NCBI GenBank assembly: GCA_041582875.1
Contig: JBFHGX010000063.1
Coordinates: 1-20,491 of the forward strand
Length of the DNA: 20,491 nucleotides
DNA from: UBA6244 sp041582875
Lineage (GTDB): Bacteria > Bacteroidota > Bacteroidia > Bacteroidales > F082
Reading direction: 5' to 3'
Part shown: piece after piece, positions 7,572-15,158 of the stretch
How positions within the stretch are numbered: position 1 is the first letter of the stretch
Layout of the letters: each line of letters starts with the position of its first letter
Program-made: the position numbers and the translations under genes
Notes under the pieces: generated by a model
The model's database searches: none
Seen by the model: only the letters and a program-made list of their open reading frames with translations
What the model was told of the DNA's origin: nothing

Positions 7572-7712
7572 TGCAAACCGTCATAGCCAATGCTGAAAAA
7601 GAGTAGGAAGTAAGAATTTTTAAAACTTTGAACAAAAGATTATTTTGAGCCACATTGATAAATACAGGGAAGATCACAGAAGGCTGTTTTTAATAAAAAA
7701 TAGTGCCATACA

Positions 7713-9470
7713 ATGAATTATATGATTACGATATATACTGTTTTCTTCCTTGCAACAACCTTAATTTCATTTTTCGTTGCGTTTCTTGCATGGCAAAGAA
7801 AATCGGTAAAAGGTGCAAAAGAACTCACTTTATTAATGGTTGGAACAGGGATTTGGACATTTTGGGTTATGTTTGAAACCGCTGCAACAACTATACAAGG
7901 AAAAGCCTTCTGGTCAGGTTTAGAATATATTGGATCCATCTCCTCACCTGTATTTTACCTAATCTTCGTCCTCCAGTTCACTGGTAAAAAAAATATTATT
8001 ACTCCTAAAAATATCCTGTTACTATTTATTATTCCAGTAATCACTTTGTTATTGGCCATAACCAACGAAAAACACCACTTAATATGGACTGGGTTTTCAC
8101 CAATATCTGAGAAAACAAATATCATGGAATATTACCATGGAATCGGATTCTGGATTGGTCATATAGCTTATAACTATTTTCTGTTGCTTTTGGCAACCAT
8201 CTATCTCTTCAGTTTTATTTTCAATCAGGTAAGTATTTTCCGAATACAGGGATTATTAGTTTTAATTGCAGGTTTATGTCCCTGGATTGCAAGTGTTTTT
8301 TATCTTACCGGCAGTAATTTTATTTCTGGATTGAATATAACTCCGGCAAGCATAATTCTAAGTGGCTCCCTGTTTGCTTTGGCTATCTTTTATAGCCACA
8401 TTCTAGATTTAGTGCCGGTAGCTCGCAAAATGCTTGTTGAAACCTTACCCTATGGAATATTGGTGCTTGATAATAAAAACAGGATACAGGATATAAATGG
8501 AGTTGGTTTGTCTTTTTTGGGAATTAGGAACAAAAACATAATCGGATTTCCTGCCGAATCTTCTGGTGTTTCTTATACAGATTTATTGAATGCCGCTCTT
8601 GATCGCGAATCAATTGACCAAATTACAATCAAAAGGGATGAAGGTTTTAAAGTATTCAGTATCAATAAATATGCAATAAAAAGCCCACAGGGAAGTCGTT
8701 TGGTGGTGATACACGATATTACTGAACGCAAACTGGCAGAGGAAGAAATCAAACTTAAAAATGAGGAACTTCAAAAACTCAATTCCGAAAAAGACAAATT
8801 CTTTTCTATTATCGCTCACGATTTAAAAAGTCCTTTCAATTCCATCCTTGGCTTTAGCGATCTCCTTATTGAGCAGGTTAGAATTAAAGATTATAACGGA
8901 ATAGAAGAATATGCAGATATTGTTCAAACATCTTCTCTGAGAGCAATAGATTTGCTGGAAAATCTAATGGAATGGTCACTTTCTCAAACAGGTAGAATGG
9001 AATTCCATCCTGTGCATTTTGAAATGGTAGAACTTATAGATACAGTTACCGATTTATTATCCGATACTGCAAAGCAAAAATCTATTCTTATCACCAGTGA
9101 CTTACTTCCAAATATAAATGTTTACGCTGATAAAAATATGGTGAGTACAGTTTTAAGAAATCTGATTACTAATGCCATTAAATTTACGAATCTCAATGGA
9201 AAAATAGTAATTTTATCAAAAGTAGAAAATAATGAGTTGTTGATTTCTGTGCGTGATAATGGTGTGGGAATGACAAAAGATAAAATTGAGAAAATATTTC
9301 GAATAGAAGAAAACTCTTCAACACCTGGAACCCAAAATGAAAAAGGTACTGGTTTAGGATTGATACTATGTAAGGAATTTGTCCAAAAACACGGAGGAAG
9401 AATTTTTGTAAAAAGTGAAATAGGTAAAGGTTCTATATTTAGTTTTACAATTCCATACAGGCCTAAATGA
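7713..9470 (+). CDS. Orphan sensor histidine kinase: 7TM - PAS - HisKA - HATPase
   Basis: A 585-aa membrane kinase. Residues about 5-230 hold seven hydrophobic segments of the HisKA_7TM type. A PAS-like domain follows at about 240-345 (MLVETLPYGILVLDNKNRI, ending VVIHDITERK). A short charged coiled coil (AEEEIKLKNEELQKLNSEKDK) leads into the dimerisation domain, with phospho-acceptor H369 in SIIAHDLKSPFN. The HATPase domain has an N box NLITNAIKF, a G1 box DNGVGM and a G2 box GTGLGL near the C-terminus. No receiver domain is fused and no regulator gene lies next to it, so its partner is elsewhere. It sits between a group II intron and an IS relic, away from housekeeping neighbours. ATG at 7713 is chosen; ATG at 7722 is an alternative. 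Signal and output are unknown. Confidence 0.93.
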   Translation: MNYMITIYTVFFLATTLISFFVAFLAWQRKSVKGAKELTLLMVGTGIWTFWVMFETAATTIQGKAFWSGLEYIGSISSPVFYLIFVLQFTGKKNIITPKNILLLFIIPVITLLLAITNEKHHLIWTGFSPISEKTNIMEYYHGIGFWIGHIAYNYFLLLLATIYLFSFIFNQVSIFRIQGLLVLIAGLCPWIASVFYLTGSNFISGLNITPASIILSGSLFALAIFYSHILDLVPVARKMLVETLPYGILVLDNKNRIQDINGVGLSFLGIRNKNIIGFPAESSGVSYTDLLNAALDRESIDQITIKRDEGFKVFSINKYAIKSPQGSRLVVIHDITERKLAEEEIKLKNEELQKLNSEKDKFFSIIAHDLKSPFNSILGFSDLLIEQVRIKDYNGIEEYADIVQTSSLRAIDLLENLMEWSLSQTGRMEFHPVHFEMVELIDTVTDLLSDTAKQKSILITSDLLPNINVYADKNMVSTVLRNLITNAIKFTNLNGKIVILSKVENNELLISVRDNGVGMTKDKIEKIFRIEENSSTPGTQNEKGTGLGLILCKEFVQKHGGRIFVKSEIGKGSIFSFTIPYRPK

Positions 9471-9563
9471 AAACTATTATTTAACCAATAGTGTCCAAAA
9501 CGATTTTCTTGGCAGACAAAAGGAACCTAAAACCGCCTATTTTAACGCTATATTTGGTATATT

Positions 9564-10632
9564 TCAAAAAAGAGCCCCCTGCTTTACATTTTCGACTCTT
9601 GATACTGGATCGTCAAACGGTTTTTCGAGCCATTTTTGGAGGTCTATTTTTACGAAAAGATTAAGCCTAATAAAAGCAACTAAGTTGGATAATTACCAGC
9701 CGTACTTAGATATCTCTTTTAGGAATTTCAGGACAAGTATGGTAATTAATGCCGTCCATGACATTTGATTGGTGATTATTTCTATTACCTGCTTGTTGTC
9801 TTCATTCCAGACAGCAACTCTTCTGAGTCTTTTTGGATACTTCTTTTTAGAAGTATTCCCTGTTAATTTAATTACTTCATCTTTGAGTATATTTTCATGC
9901 CTGTTGTCCGGTAGCTCATTCTCCTTTATTGTCTGATATTGAATATTGTCTTTATGTCTAATCACGAAGAAGACTCCTTTGCTGTCCCAAACATTAAGTA
10001 ATGAAAAATCATTATAAAATTGATCTGCAACAATCACACTACCTTTTAGTAATGGCACATCGTATTAGTAATGACACATCGTACGCGCCTTTATTATCAG
10101 CTGTTTTTCCATTAGTTATATTTACGTAAGCGGGTAAGTTTCCGTCATAATCAAGGAGTGTATGCATTTTAGCAACTCCTTTATGAGTTTTGTATTTAGC
10201 TGAGACAAACAAGTTTAAGCAAAGGCTAATGGTAGAAGAATCCAGAAGGAAGATCTTTGATTTGATTCTGAACTTTCGTTGCTTAAATCCCGCCTGCTGT
10301 GCTAAACGGGAAAGCAACTGACAATATTACTCTTAGAACAAAGTCCAATCTCTATTTTTGTTTTGATAGCTGACTATTGATTTAAAAGGTGCTCTTTGTA
10401 TCCCCAGATGATTAAAATTACCAGTAGCCGAACATAATCCATTACTAATATCTCGTACTGATTGACTTTTGGCAAACTGACAAAACAACATTGACACTAA
10501 ATGAGTTTAACTGTCATATCCCTTTTGATGTTTGTCATTTAATTTTTCTGAAGCAATCTTTTTGAAAGATCTACGATCCAATTTTGATGTGATTTGAGCA
10601 AAAAGGTTAAGTTTGTCATGAGAGAAAGTCAT
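9564..10632 (-). pseudogene. IS4-family transposase pseudogene (multiple stops, duplication frameshift, deletion)
   Basis: Read on the minus strand from ATG at 10632, a Bacteroidota IS4-type DDE transposase can be followed throughout: MTFSHDKLNLFAQITSKL, LFCQFAKSQSVRDIS, FLLDSSTISLCL (first Asp), YVNITNGKTADNKGAYD, LLKGSVIVADQFYNDF (second Asp region), GVFFVIRHKDNIQY, SNLVAFIRLNLFVKIDL and a stop at 9564. The lesions are in-frame TAA codons at 10507-10509, 10333-10335 and 10327-10329; a +1 frameshift from a 19-bp tandem duplication at 10046-10083; and a TAA at 9693-9695. There is also an internal deletion near 9747-9758, where TNQMSWTA runs directly into LITILVLK. The deletion skips the Y-2-R-3-E-6-K block with the catalytic Glu. 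The reading-frame arithmetic agrees on both sides of the duplication. The gene cannot make active transposase. Confidence 0.88.
10046..10083. repeat. 19-bp tandem duplication inside the transposase pseudogene
   Basis: TTAGTAATGGCACATCGTA at 10046-10064 is followed directly by TTAGTAATGACACATCGTA at 10065-10083, one mismatch. Adding 19 bp shifts the frame by one, exactly the shift seen between the two halves of the transposase. Confidence 0.95.
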
Positions 10633-10707
10633 TTTTGTTACGCAACTCAAAGATACTTTGAGATACTTAAATTCTATCTCCCTTTTTATTCGTGCAGGAC
10701 GCTATTG

Positions 10708-11387
10708 TTACAATTAAAAATTTCTTCATTTTATCATTTTTTAAAATTAGTTAAAATTGCCATGTTTTGTTGCTGTTCTTCAAACATATTGATAAAAGGT
10801 AAGTAGGCTAAACTTATCTGTCCTTATCGACTGAACAAAATGAATTACTTTTGCCGTGGCCTCCTTTCATGATTATCTTGAACAGTAATTGCAGTTGCGT
10901 TCATATATATTATGTTAAGGGGGTTTTTGTTATCCTATGTCTGGAAACAAAAACCTGTGATTTGCCTGAAATAAAATGGATTGAAAAACGTAAGCCCGAG
11001 CTTACCCATACCCTCGTCCACATTTGAGCGCAGCGGTAACGAGGATACCCTATTCAAATAGAAGACCTCCCCCCCTTCCCATTGTCATTTTTTCCTGTCA
11101 CACTTTTTGCAAAGCCACCCCAAAAGTACCCATTGCTTTTCCTCAATCCTTCGGAAAAAGCAAAGCGCAAGCCAACACCACTTTCAAGCAAAAAGACCAC
11201 TCCATTCCAGCCACCTCCAACCACTTCATTTGTGCCAAAAAAAATACACCTCCCTCCTTCAGGGAAGACATATACATCTCATTTTTCAGTCAAACCGACA
11301 AAATTACCATCGGATCTCTATTATCCATCATCATTTTATTCATGAACTAACATCCGGCTATATCAAACACCCAAAGAAAAACATCGC
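10708..11387. other. Gene-free stretch upstream of pntA with a REP-like palindrome
   Basis: About 680 bp between the IS relic and the pntA promoter. It contains a small hairpin GTAAGC-CCGA-GCTTAC (10990-11005) and a REP-like repeat (11010-11057). The overlapping open frames at 11024-11350 are proline-, serine- and lysine-rich readings of a C-rich tract and are not credible genes. I see no RNA gene. Confidence 0.5.
11010..11057 (+). repeat. REP-like palindromic repeat, copy 1
   Basis: CCTCGT (11012-11017) can pair with ACGAGG (11039-11044) around TTTGAGCGCAGCGG. The 35 bp 11023-11057 align without gaps to 14576-14610, with 30 identical bases by my count. Its arms have diverged more than those of copy 2. 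Confidence 0.65.
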
Positions 11388-11395
11388 TATATTTG
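11388..11395 (+). promoter_or_regulatory. -7 box of the pntAB promoter
   Basis: TATATTTG fits TAnnTTTG exactly and lies 32 nt before the pntA ATG at 11428. No TTG at normal -33 spacing. It lies inside the extended open frame upstream of pntA, supporting the internal ATG. Confidence 0.5.
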
Positions 11396-11427
11396 TGTCA
11401 ACAAATAACCTTTTATACAATTTGTCT

Positions 11428-12963
11428 ATGAATATTGGTATCCCAATTGAGCTGTCACAACAGGAATTGCGTGTTGCGGCTACTCCTAAAACGGTGCAAC
11501 GTATGCAAAAGCAAGGCTTCACTGTTTTTATTGAAAAAGGAGCCGGAGAAAGAGCAAATTATGCCGATAAAGAGTTTGAAGACGCAGGTGCACAGCTGGT
11601 AGCAAATGCTAAAGAACTCTATAAGACTGCAGACATTGTGCTTAAAGTACTTGCTCCTACCGAATCGGAAATAGAGCTCATGAAGCCGGACACTATAACG
11701 CTGAGTTACTTGTGGCCAGCTCAAAATCCTGAACTCCTCAAATTACTGGCAGCTAAAAAGATCAATGCCATTGCCATGGATGCCATTCCGCGTATTTCGC
11801 GCGCTCAGAAAATGGATGTACTTTCCTCAATGGCTAATATTGCGGGTTATCGGTCTGTGATTGAAAGTGCCAATTATTTTGGACGCTTTCTTAATGGGCA
11901 GATTACTGCTGCCGGGAAAGTAGATCCTGCAAAGATATTGGTAATAGGTGCAGGAGTAGCCGGACTAGCTGCCATTGGAACAGCCAATAGTCTGGGTGCA
12001 ATTGTAAGAGCTTTCGATACGCGAAAAGAAGTAGCCGAGCAAATCCAAAGTATGGGTGCCAAATTCCTCACGGTTGAAATAGAGGAGGATGGTTCCACAG
12101 ATTCGGGCTATTCTAAAGTGATGAGTCAAGCCTTTATCGATGCGGAGATGGAGCTATTTAGTCAGCAAGCTAAAGAAGTAGATATTATCATCACCACTGC
12201 TCAAATCCCAGGGCGTGAGGCGCCAAAGTTGATACTTGATTATCATGTGGCGGCCATGAAACCTGGCTCTGTAATAGTTGATTTAGCAGCTTCTTCAGGA
12301 GGTAATTGTGTTTTTACGAAAAATGGGGAAGTATTTAAAACTGATAACGGCGTAACCATAGTGGGCAAATTGGATCAGCTCCCCAATCAAGCCAGTCAGT
12401 TGTATGGAAATAATCTTTGTCATTTACTCGATGACATGGGCAAGGATGACAACTTCAAAATAAACATGGATGATGATGTGGTGAGCCGGGCAATGGTTAC
12501 CTATAATGGTAAGATCAATTGGCCGCCCAAACCACTTCCTGTGAGTCCGCAAGCAAAAAAAACGGAGGAGGCAAAGCCCATAAAGACTGGACCAACACCC
12601 GAACAAATTTCTAAAAAGAAGGCCACTTCTACTGTCATTAGTTTGGCAGTTATTGGAGCCTTACTCTTCCTTTTGGGCAAAATAGCTCCTGCTGATTTTA
12701 TGGGGCACTTTACCGTATTTGTGCTGGCTGTTTTTGTAGGCTGGCAAGTCATCTGGAATGTTTCCCACGCGCTTCATACTCCTCTCATGGCGGTTACAAA
12801 TGCTATTAGCGGTATCATCATTATTGGAGGTTTGTTACAAACCACCAGTAATCTCTCTGACCCCATGACCATCATTGCTTTTGTAGCTATTTTGGTGGCC
12901 AGCATCAATATTGTGGGTGGTTTCTTAGTTACACATCGTATGTTAAAAATGTTTAGAAAATAG
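11428..12963 (+). CDS. pntA: NAD(P) transhydrogenase, alpha subunit
   Basis: PntA carries the NAD(H)-binding domain I and part of the membrane domain of the proton-translocating transhydrogenase, which couples NADPH formation to the proton gradient. The 511-aa product from ATG 11428 matches the length of E. coli PntA (about 510). Visible features are the N-terminus MNIGIPIELSQQELRVA, the RQD loop (R125, Q127, D130 in PRISRAQKMD) and the Rossmann motif GAGVAG (174-179) with D197 after the second strand. A Lys/Pro-rich linker (about 370-395) follows, then hydrophobic segments from about 400 to the end. The subunit is in the undivided form, not split into alpha1 and alpha2. The frame is open upstream to 11107, but that extension is compositionally odd and contains the promoter box. 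pntB follows after 8 bp. Confidence 0.96.
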   Translation: MNIGIPIELSQQELRVAATPKTVQRMQKQGFTVFIEKGAGERANYADKEFEDAGAQLVANAKELYKTADIVLKVLAPTESEIELMKPDTITLSYLWPAQNPELLKLLAAKKINAIAMDAIPRISRAQKMDVLSSMANIAGYRSVIESANYFGRFLNGQITAAGKVDPAKILVIGAGVAGLAAIGTANSLGAIVRAFDTRKEVAEQIQSMGAKFLTVEIEEDGSTDSGYSKVMSQAFIDAEMELFSQQAKEVDIIITTAQIPGREAPKLILDYHVAAMKPGSVIVDLAASSGGNCVFTKNGEVFKTDNGVTIVGKLDQLPNQASQLYGNNLCHLLDDMGKDDNFKINMDDDVVSRAMVTYNGKINWPPKPLPVSPQAKKTEEAKPIKTGPTPEQISKKKATSTVISLAVIGALLFLLGKIAPADFMGHFTVFVLAVFVGWQVIWNVSHALHTPLMAVTNAISGIIIIGGLLQTTSNLSDPMTIIAFVAILVASINIVGGFLVTHRMLKMFRK

Positions 12964-12969
12964 AAGGAG
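12964..12969 (+). promoter_or_regulatory. Shine-Dalgarno-like AAGGAG before pntB
   Basis: A consensus-like AAGGAG lies between the pntA stop and the pntB ATG, unusual for Bacteroidota. It ends only 2 nt before the ATG, closer than normal for efficient pairing, so its function is uncertain. Confidence 0.35.
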
Positions 12970-12971
12970 AT

Positions 12972-14366
12972 ATGATAACAGCACAAATTCAAACGGCGGC
13001 ATACCTCTTTGCCAGTATTCTATTTATACTAAGCTTAGGCGGATTATCGTCACAAGAATCAGCAAAGCGAGGCGTTTTATACGGAATTATAGGTATGGCT
13101 ATCGCAATTCTATCCACCGTTTTAGGAGATAAAGCCGAAGGCCATGTATATATACTCATAGCTATTGCCATTGCTTCAGTAATCGGTATTATAGTGGCAC
13201 GAAAGGTAGAAATGACATCCATGCCTCAATTGGTAGCCATCCTCCACAGCTTTGTGGGATTGGCAGCCGTACTGGTGGGATTTGGTTCTTACCTGGATCC
13301 TGAAACTCATCTTCTAGTTGGTTCAGAACATACCATACACCTGGTGGAAGTATTTATAGGCGTCTTTATTGGAGCCATCACTTTTACGGGTTCTATTGTA
13401 GCCTGGGGAAAGCTGGACGGGAAAATCATGAGTAAGCCTTTGGCTTATAAGGGAAGACATATTGTAAATATCACCTTGGTCATTATCACCATTATTTTAG
13501 GTGTTTTGTTTGCCATGGAGCCTGGCACCGATGGATTATTGTATCTCTATATCATGACTGCCATTGCTTCGTTTATTGGGGTGATGTTAGTAATGGCCAT
13601 TGGTGGTGCAGATATGCCAGTGGTGGTGAGTATGCTCAATTCCTATTCGGGATGGGCAGCGGCAGCAGCTGGGTTTATGTTGGGTAACGACTTACTTATT
13701 GTAACTGGTGCATTGGTAGGTAGCTCCGGTGCCATTCTATCTATCATTATGTGCGAAGCCATGAACAGAAGCTTTCTCTCTGTTATTTTTGGCGGATTTG
13801 GTGATACTCCACAAGGCGAAGTCAAAGCCATTGAAGGAGAGGTAAAAGCAACAACACATGAAGAATTGGCCAGCTTATTGAAAGAAGCCAAATCGGTAGT
13901 TATTGTTCCTGGTTACGGAATGGCGGTGGCCAAAGCTCAATATCCGGTGAAAGAATTGGTAGACTTACTACAGAAGAATGGAACCAAAGTACAATTTGGA
14001 ATTCATCCTGTTGCAGGTAGATTACCAGGACATATGAATGTATTATTAGCTGAGGCTAATGTGAGTTACGACATTGTAATGGAGATGGAAGAGGTGAATC
14101 ATGATCTTCCGGAAACAGATGTGGTGATGGTGATTGGAGCCAATGATATTGTAAATCCAGGGGCTGAAGAAGACGAAACTAGCCCGATTTACGGCATGCC
14201 AGTCATCCAAGTATGGAATGCCAAAAATGTCATTGTAATGAAGCGTTCCATGGCTGTGGGTTATGCCGGCGTTCAGAATCCCTTATTCTATAAAGCTAAC
14301 ACCGATATGCTCTATGGAGATGCCAAGGATAGTGTGGATAAGATAAATATGGCGTTTAAGCAATAA
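12972..14366 (+). CDS. pntB: NAD(P) transhydrogenase, beta subunit
   Basis: PntB supplies most of the membrane domain (domain II) and the NADP(H)-binding domain III. The product is 464 aa; E. coli PntB is 462. Residues 1 to about 265 are highly hydrophobic with many helices, including GGADMPVVVSMLNSYSGWA. Domain III begins near residue 300, with GYGMAVAKAQ at about 314-323, HPVAGRLPGHMNV, VIGANDIVNPGA and the lid-like GYAGVQNPLFY near the end, all family hallmarks. The gene is 8 bp behind pntA and is followed by a strong terminator, so pntAB is a two-gene operon. Together they would supply NADPH from NADH at the inner membrane. Confidence 0.97.
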   Translation: MITAQIQTAAYLFASILFILSLGGLSSQESAKRGVLYGIIGMAIAILSTVLGDKAEGHVYILIAIAIASVIGIIVARKVEMTSMPQLVAILHSFVGLAAVLVGFGSYLDPETHLLVGSEHTIHLVEVFIGVFIGAITFTGSIVAWGKLDGKIMSKPLAYKGRHIVNITLVIITIILGVLFAMEPGTDGLLYLYIMTAIASFIGVMLVMAIGGADMPVVVSMLNSYSGWAAAAAGFMLGNDLLIVTGALVGSSGAILSIIMCEAMNRSFLSVIFGGFGDTPQGEVKAIEGEVKATTHEELASLLKEAKSVVIVPGYGMAVAKAQYPVKELVDLLQKNGTKVQFGIHPVAGRLPGHMNVLLAEANVSYDIVMEMEEVNHDLPETDVVMVIGANDIVNPGAEEDETSPIYGMPVIQVWNAKNVIVMKRSMAVGYAGVQNPLFYKANTDMLYGDAKDSVDKINMAFKQ

Positions 14367-14396
14367 CGGCTAATTTCTATTTAAAATTTAAGGAGG

Positions 14397-14431
14397 AAAA
14401 CCTGAGGTGATCACTTACCTCAGGTTTTTTT
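14397..14431 (+). terminator. Rho-independent terminator of pntAB
   Basis: Twelve-bp stem made of AAAACCTGAGGT and ACCTCAGGTTTT with an 8-nt loop, running into a T tract, 30 bp after the pntB stop. Confidence 0.9.
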
Positions 14432-14564
14432 AGTTCTCGCTTCCTTAAAACTACCTCACCGCAAGCGGATTAGGCATCTGCATACTGATTTCATCTTAAA
14501 TTCGCCTTCTGTCATCCGCGTCCAATTACTCTCACGCTAGCCAGCCAAAATCCCACTCCCCAAC

Positions 14565-14610
14565 ACCCGTACTCGTTTGAGTGCAACGGTAACGAGTACG
14601 CCCTATTCAA
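14565..14610 (+). repeat. REP-like palindromic repeat, copy 2
   Basis: Perfect 10-bp inverted repeat CGTACTCGTT (14568-14577) and AACGAGTACG (14591-14600) around a 13-nt loop containing GAGTGCAACGG, followed by CCCTATTCAA shared with copy 1 at 11010-11057. Confidence 0.75.
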
Positions 14611-14645
14611 CTGGTATTTTCATCAAACAGTAAGCCTCCCCACCT

Positions 14646-14668
14646 AGTGCGGATTTGTAATCCGTACT
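14646..14668 (+). repeat. Second REP-like palindrome
   Basis: AGTGCGGATT and AATCCGTACT form a 10-bp stem with one G-T pair around a TGT loop. It lies 36 bp after copy 2 of the other palindrome and has a different sequence. Confidence 0.6.
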
Positions 14669-15081
14669 CCGTGCCCGATTCTCTCTTTTTCAATCAAGTT
14701 TGTAACCACGAACCTTTTTTGATTAACTTACAGTTTTGAAACACAGTAACGTTTACATGCTTGAGCAAAATCATATTGGAGTCTATCAGTTTGAAAAGTA
14801 ATATTAATATGCCCTGCCATTTTCAAATTTTCAAATCAGCAAATTTTCACGCACATACCTACAACAACCCCCAATTGCCATCCACCTAATATTACGCTCC
14901 TTTCAGCCCATTTTCAAACTCATAATTCCTCCTCACATTCGCAATTCACTTTTCTATTAAACACAACTTGGGTGTTCTTAAAGTGATCTTAATTTCCAAA
15001 AATCTATAAGAAGTTAAAATGCTAAAGAACAAAATCAAAAACACCAATCCTAAGCTCACAACCGATAGAATTTTAGGAAAA

Positions 15082-15101
15082 TCCAACAATAGATTGTTGG
15101 A
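15082..15101. promoter_or_regulatory. Perfect palindrome upstream of the sensor kinase gene (candidate operator)
   Basis: TCCAACAAT and ATTGTTGGA are exact inverted repeats separated by 2 bp, a spacing too tight for an RNA hairpin loop and more like a dimeric protein site. A second small palindrome, CTAATTAG, follows at 15102-15109. The site ends 33 bp before a possible -7 box. Autoregulation by the downstream response regulator is a natural guess but not shown. Confidence 0.45.
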
Positions 15102-15134
15102 CTAATTAGACTAGGTACCAAAAATTTATTTGTA

Positions 15135-15142
15135 TATCTTAG
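15135..15142 (+). promoter_or_regulatory. Possible -7 box of the two-component operon
   Basis: TATCTTAG matches TAnnTTTG except at one base and ends 16 nt before the GTG start at 15159. No -33 element seen. Confidence 0.35.
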
Positions 15143-15158
15143 TGCCTTAATTTTTTTT

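Larger units (their letters stand above)
9486..10707 (-). mobile_element. Decayed IS4-family insertion sequence
   Basis: Imperfect terminal inverted repeats frame the transposase pseudogene. The left end is CAATAGTGTCC (9486-9496). The right end is GGACGCTATTG (10697-10707), whose complement CAATAGCGTCC matches 10 of 11 bases; the match extends weakly to 13 of 17. The pseudogene sits 67 bp from the left end and 65 bp from the right. No convincing target duplication is visible, though TTA occurs at both outer edges. The element is about 1.2 kb, shorter than an intact relative because of an internal deletion in the transposase. Confidence 0.72.
14432..15081. other. Gene-free stretch downstream of pntAB with two palindromic repeats
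   Basis: About 650 bp with no credible gene. It holds the REP-like copy 2 (14565-14610) and a second palindrome (14646-14668). The rest is AT-rich sequence without visible RNA-gene structure. A 28-codon ATG frame at 15019-15105 exists, but nothing else supports it. Confidence 0.5.

Noticed and set aside
7312..7677. 121-aa minus-strand open frame over the intron
   Set aside because: It overlaps the conserved ribozyme core including domain V, so it is a chance frame.
10594..10806. 70-aa plus-strand open frame at the IS right end
   Set aside because: It is antisense to the transposase start and spans the inverted repeat.
11024..11350. Overlapping open frames in a C-rich tract upstream of pntA
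   Set aside because: Three mutually overlapping readings with low-complexity composition and no homologous look; the tract also contains a REP-like repeat.
11107..11427. N-terminal extension of pntA by 107 residues
   Set aside because: The family starts at MNIGIPIE; the extension lacks protein-like character and contains the -7 box at 11388.
15019..15105. 28-codon ATG open frame before the sensor kinase
   Set aside because: Its end runs through the perfect palindrome, there is no ribosome-binding or promoter support, and it is too short to judge.
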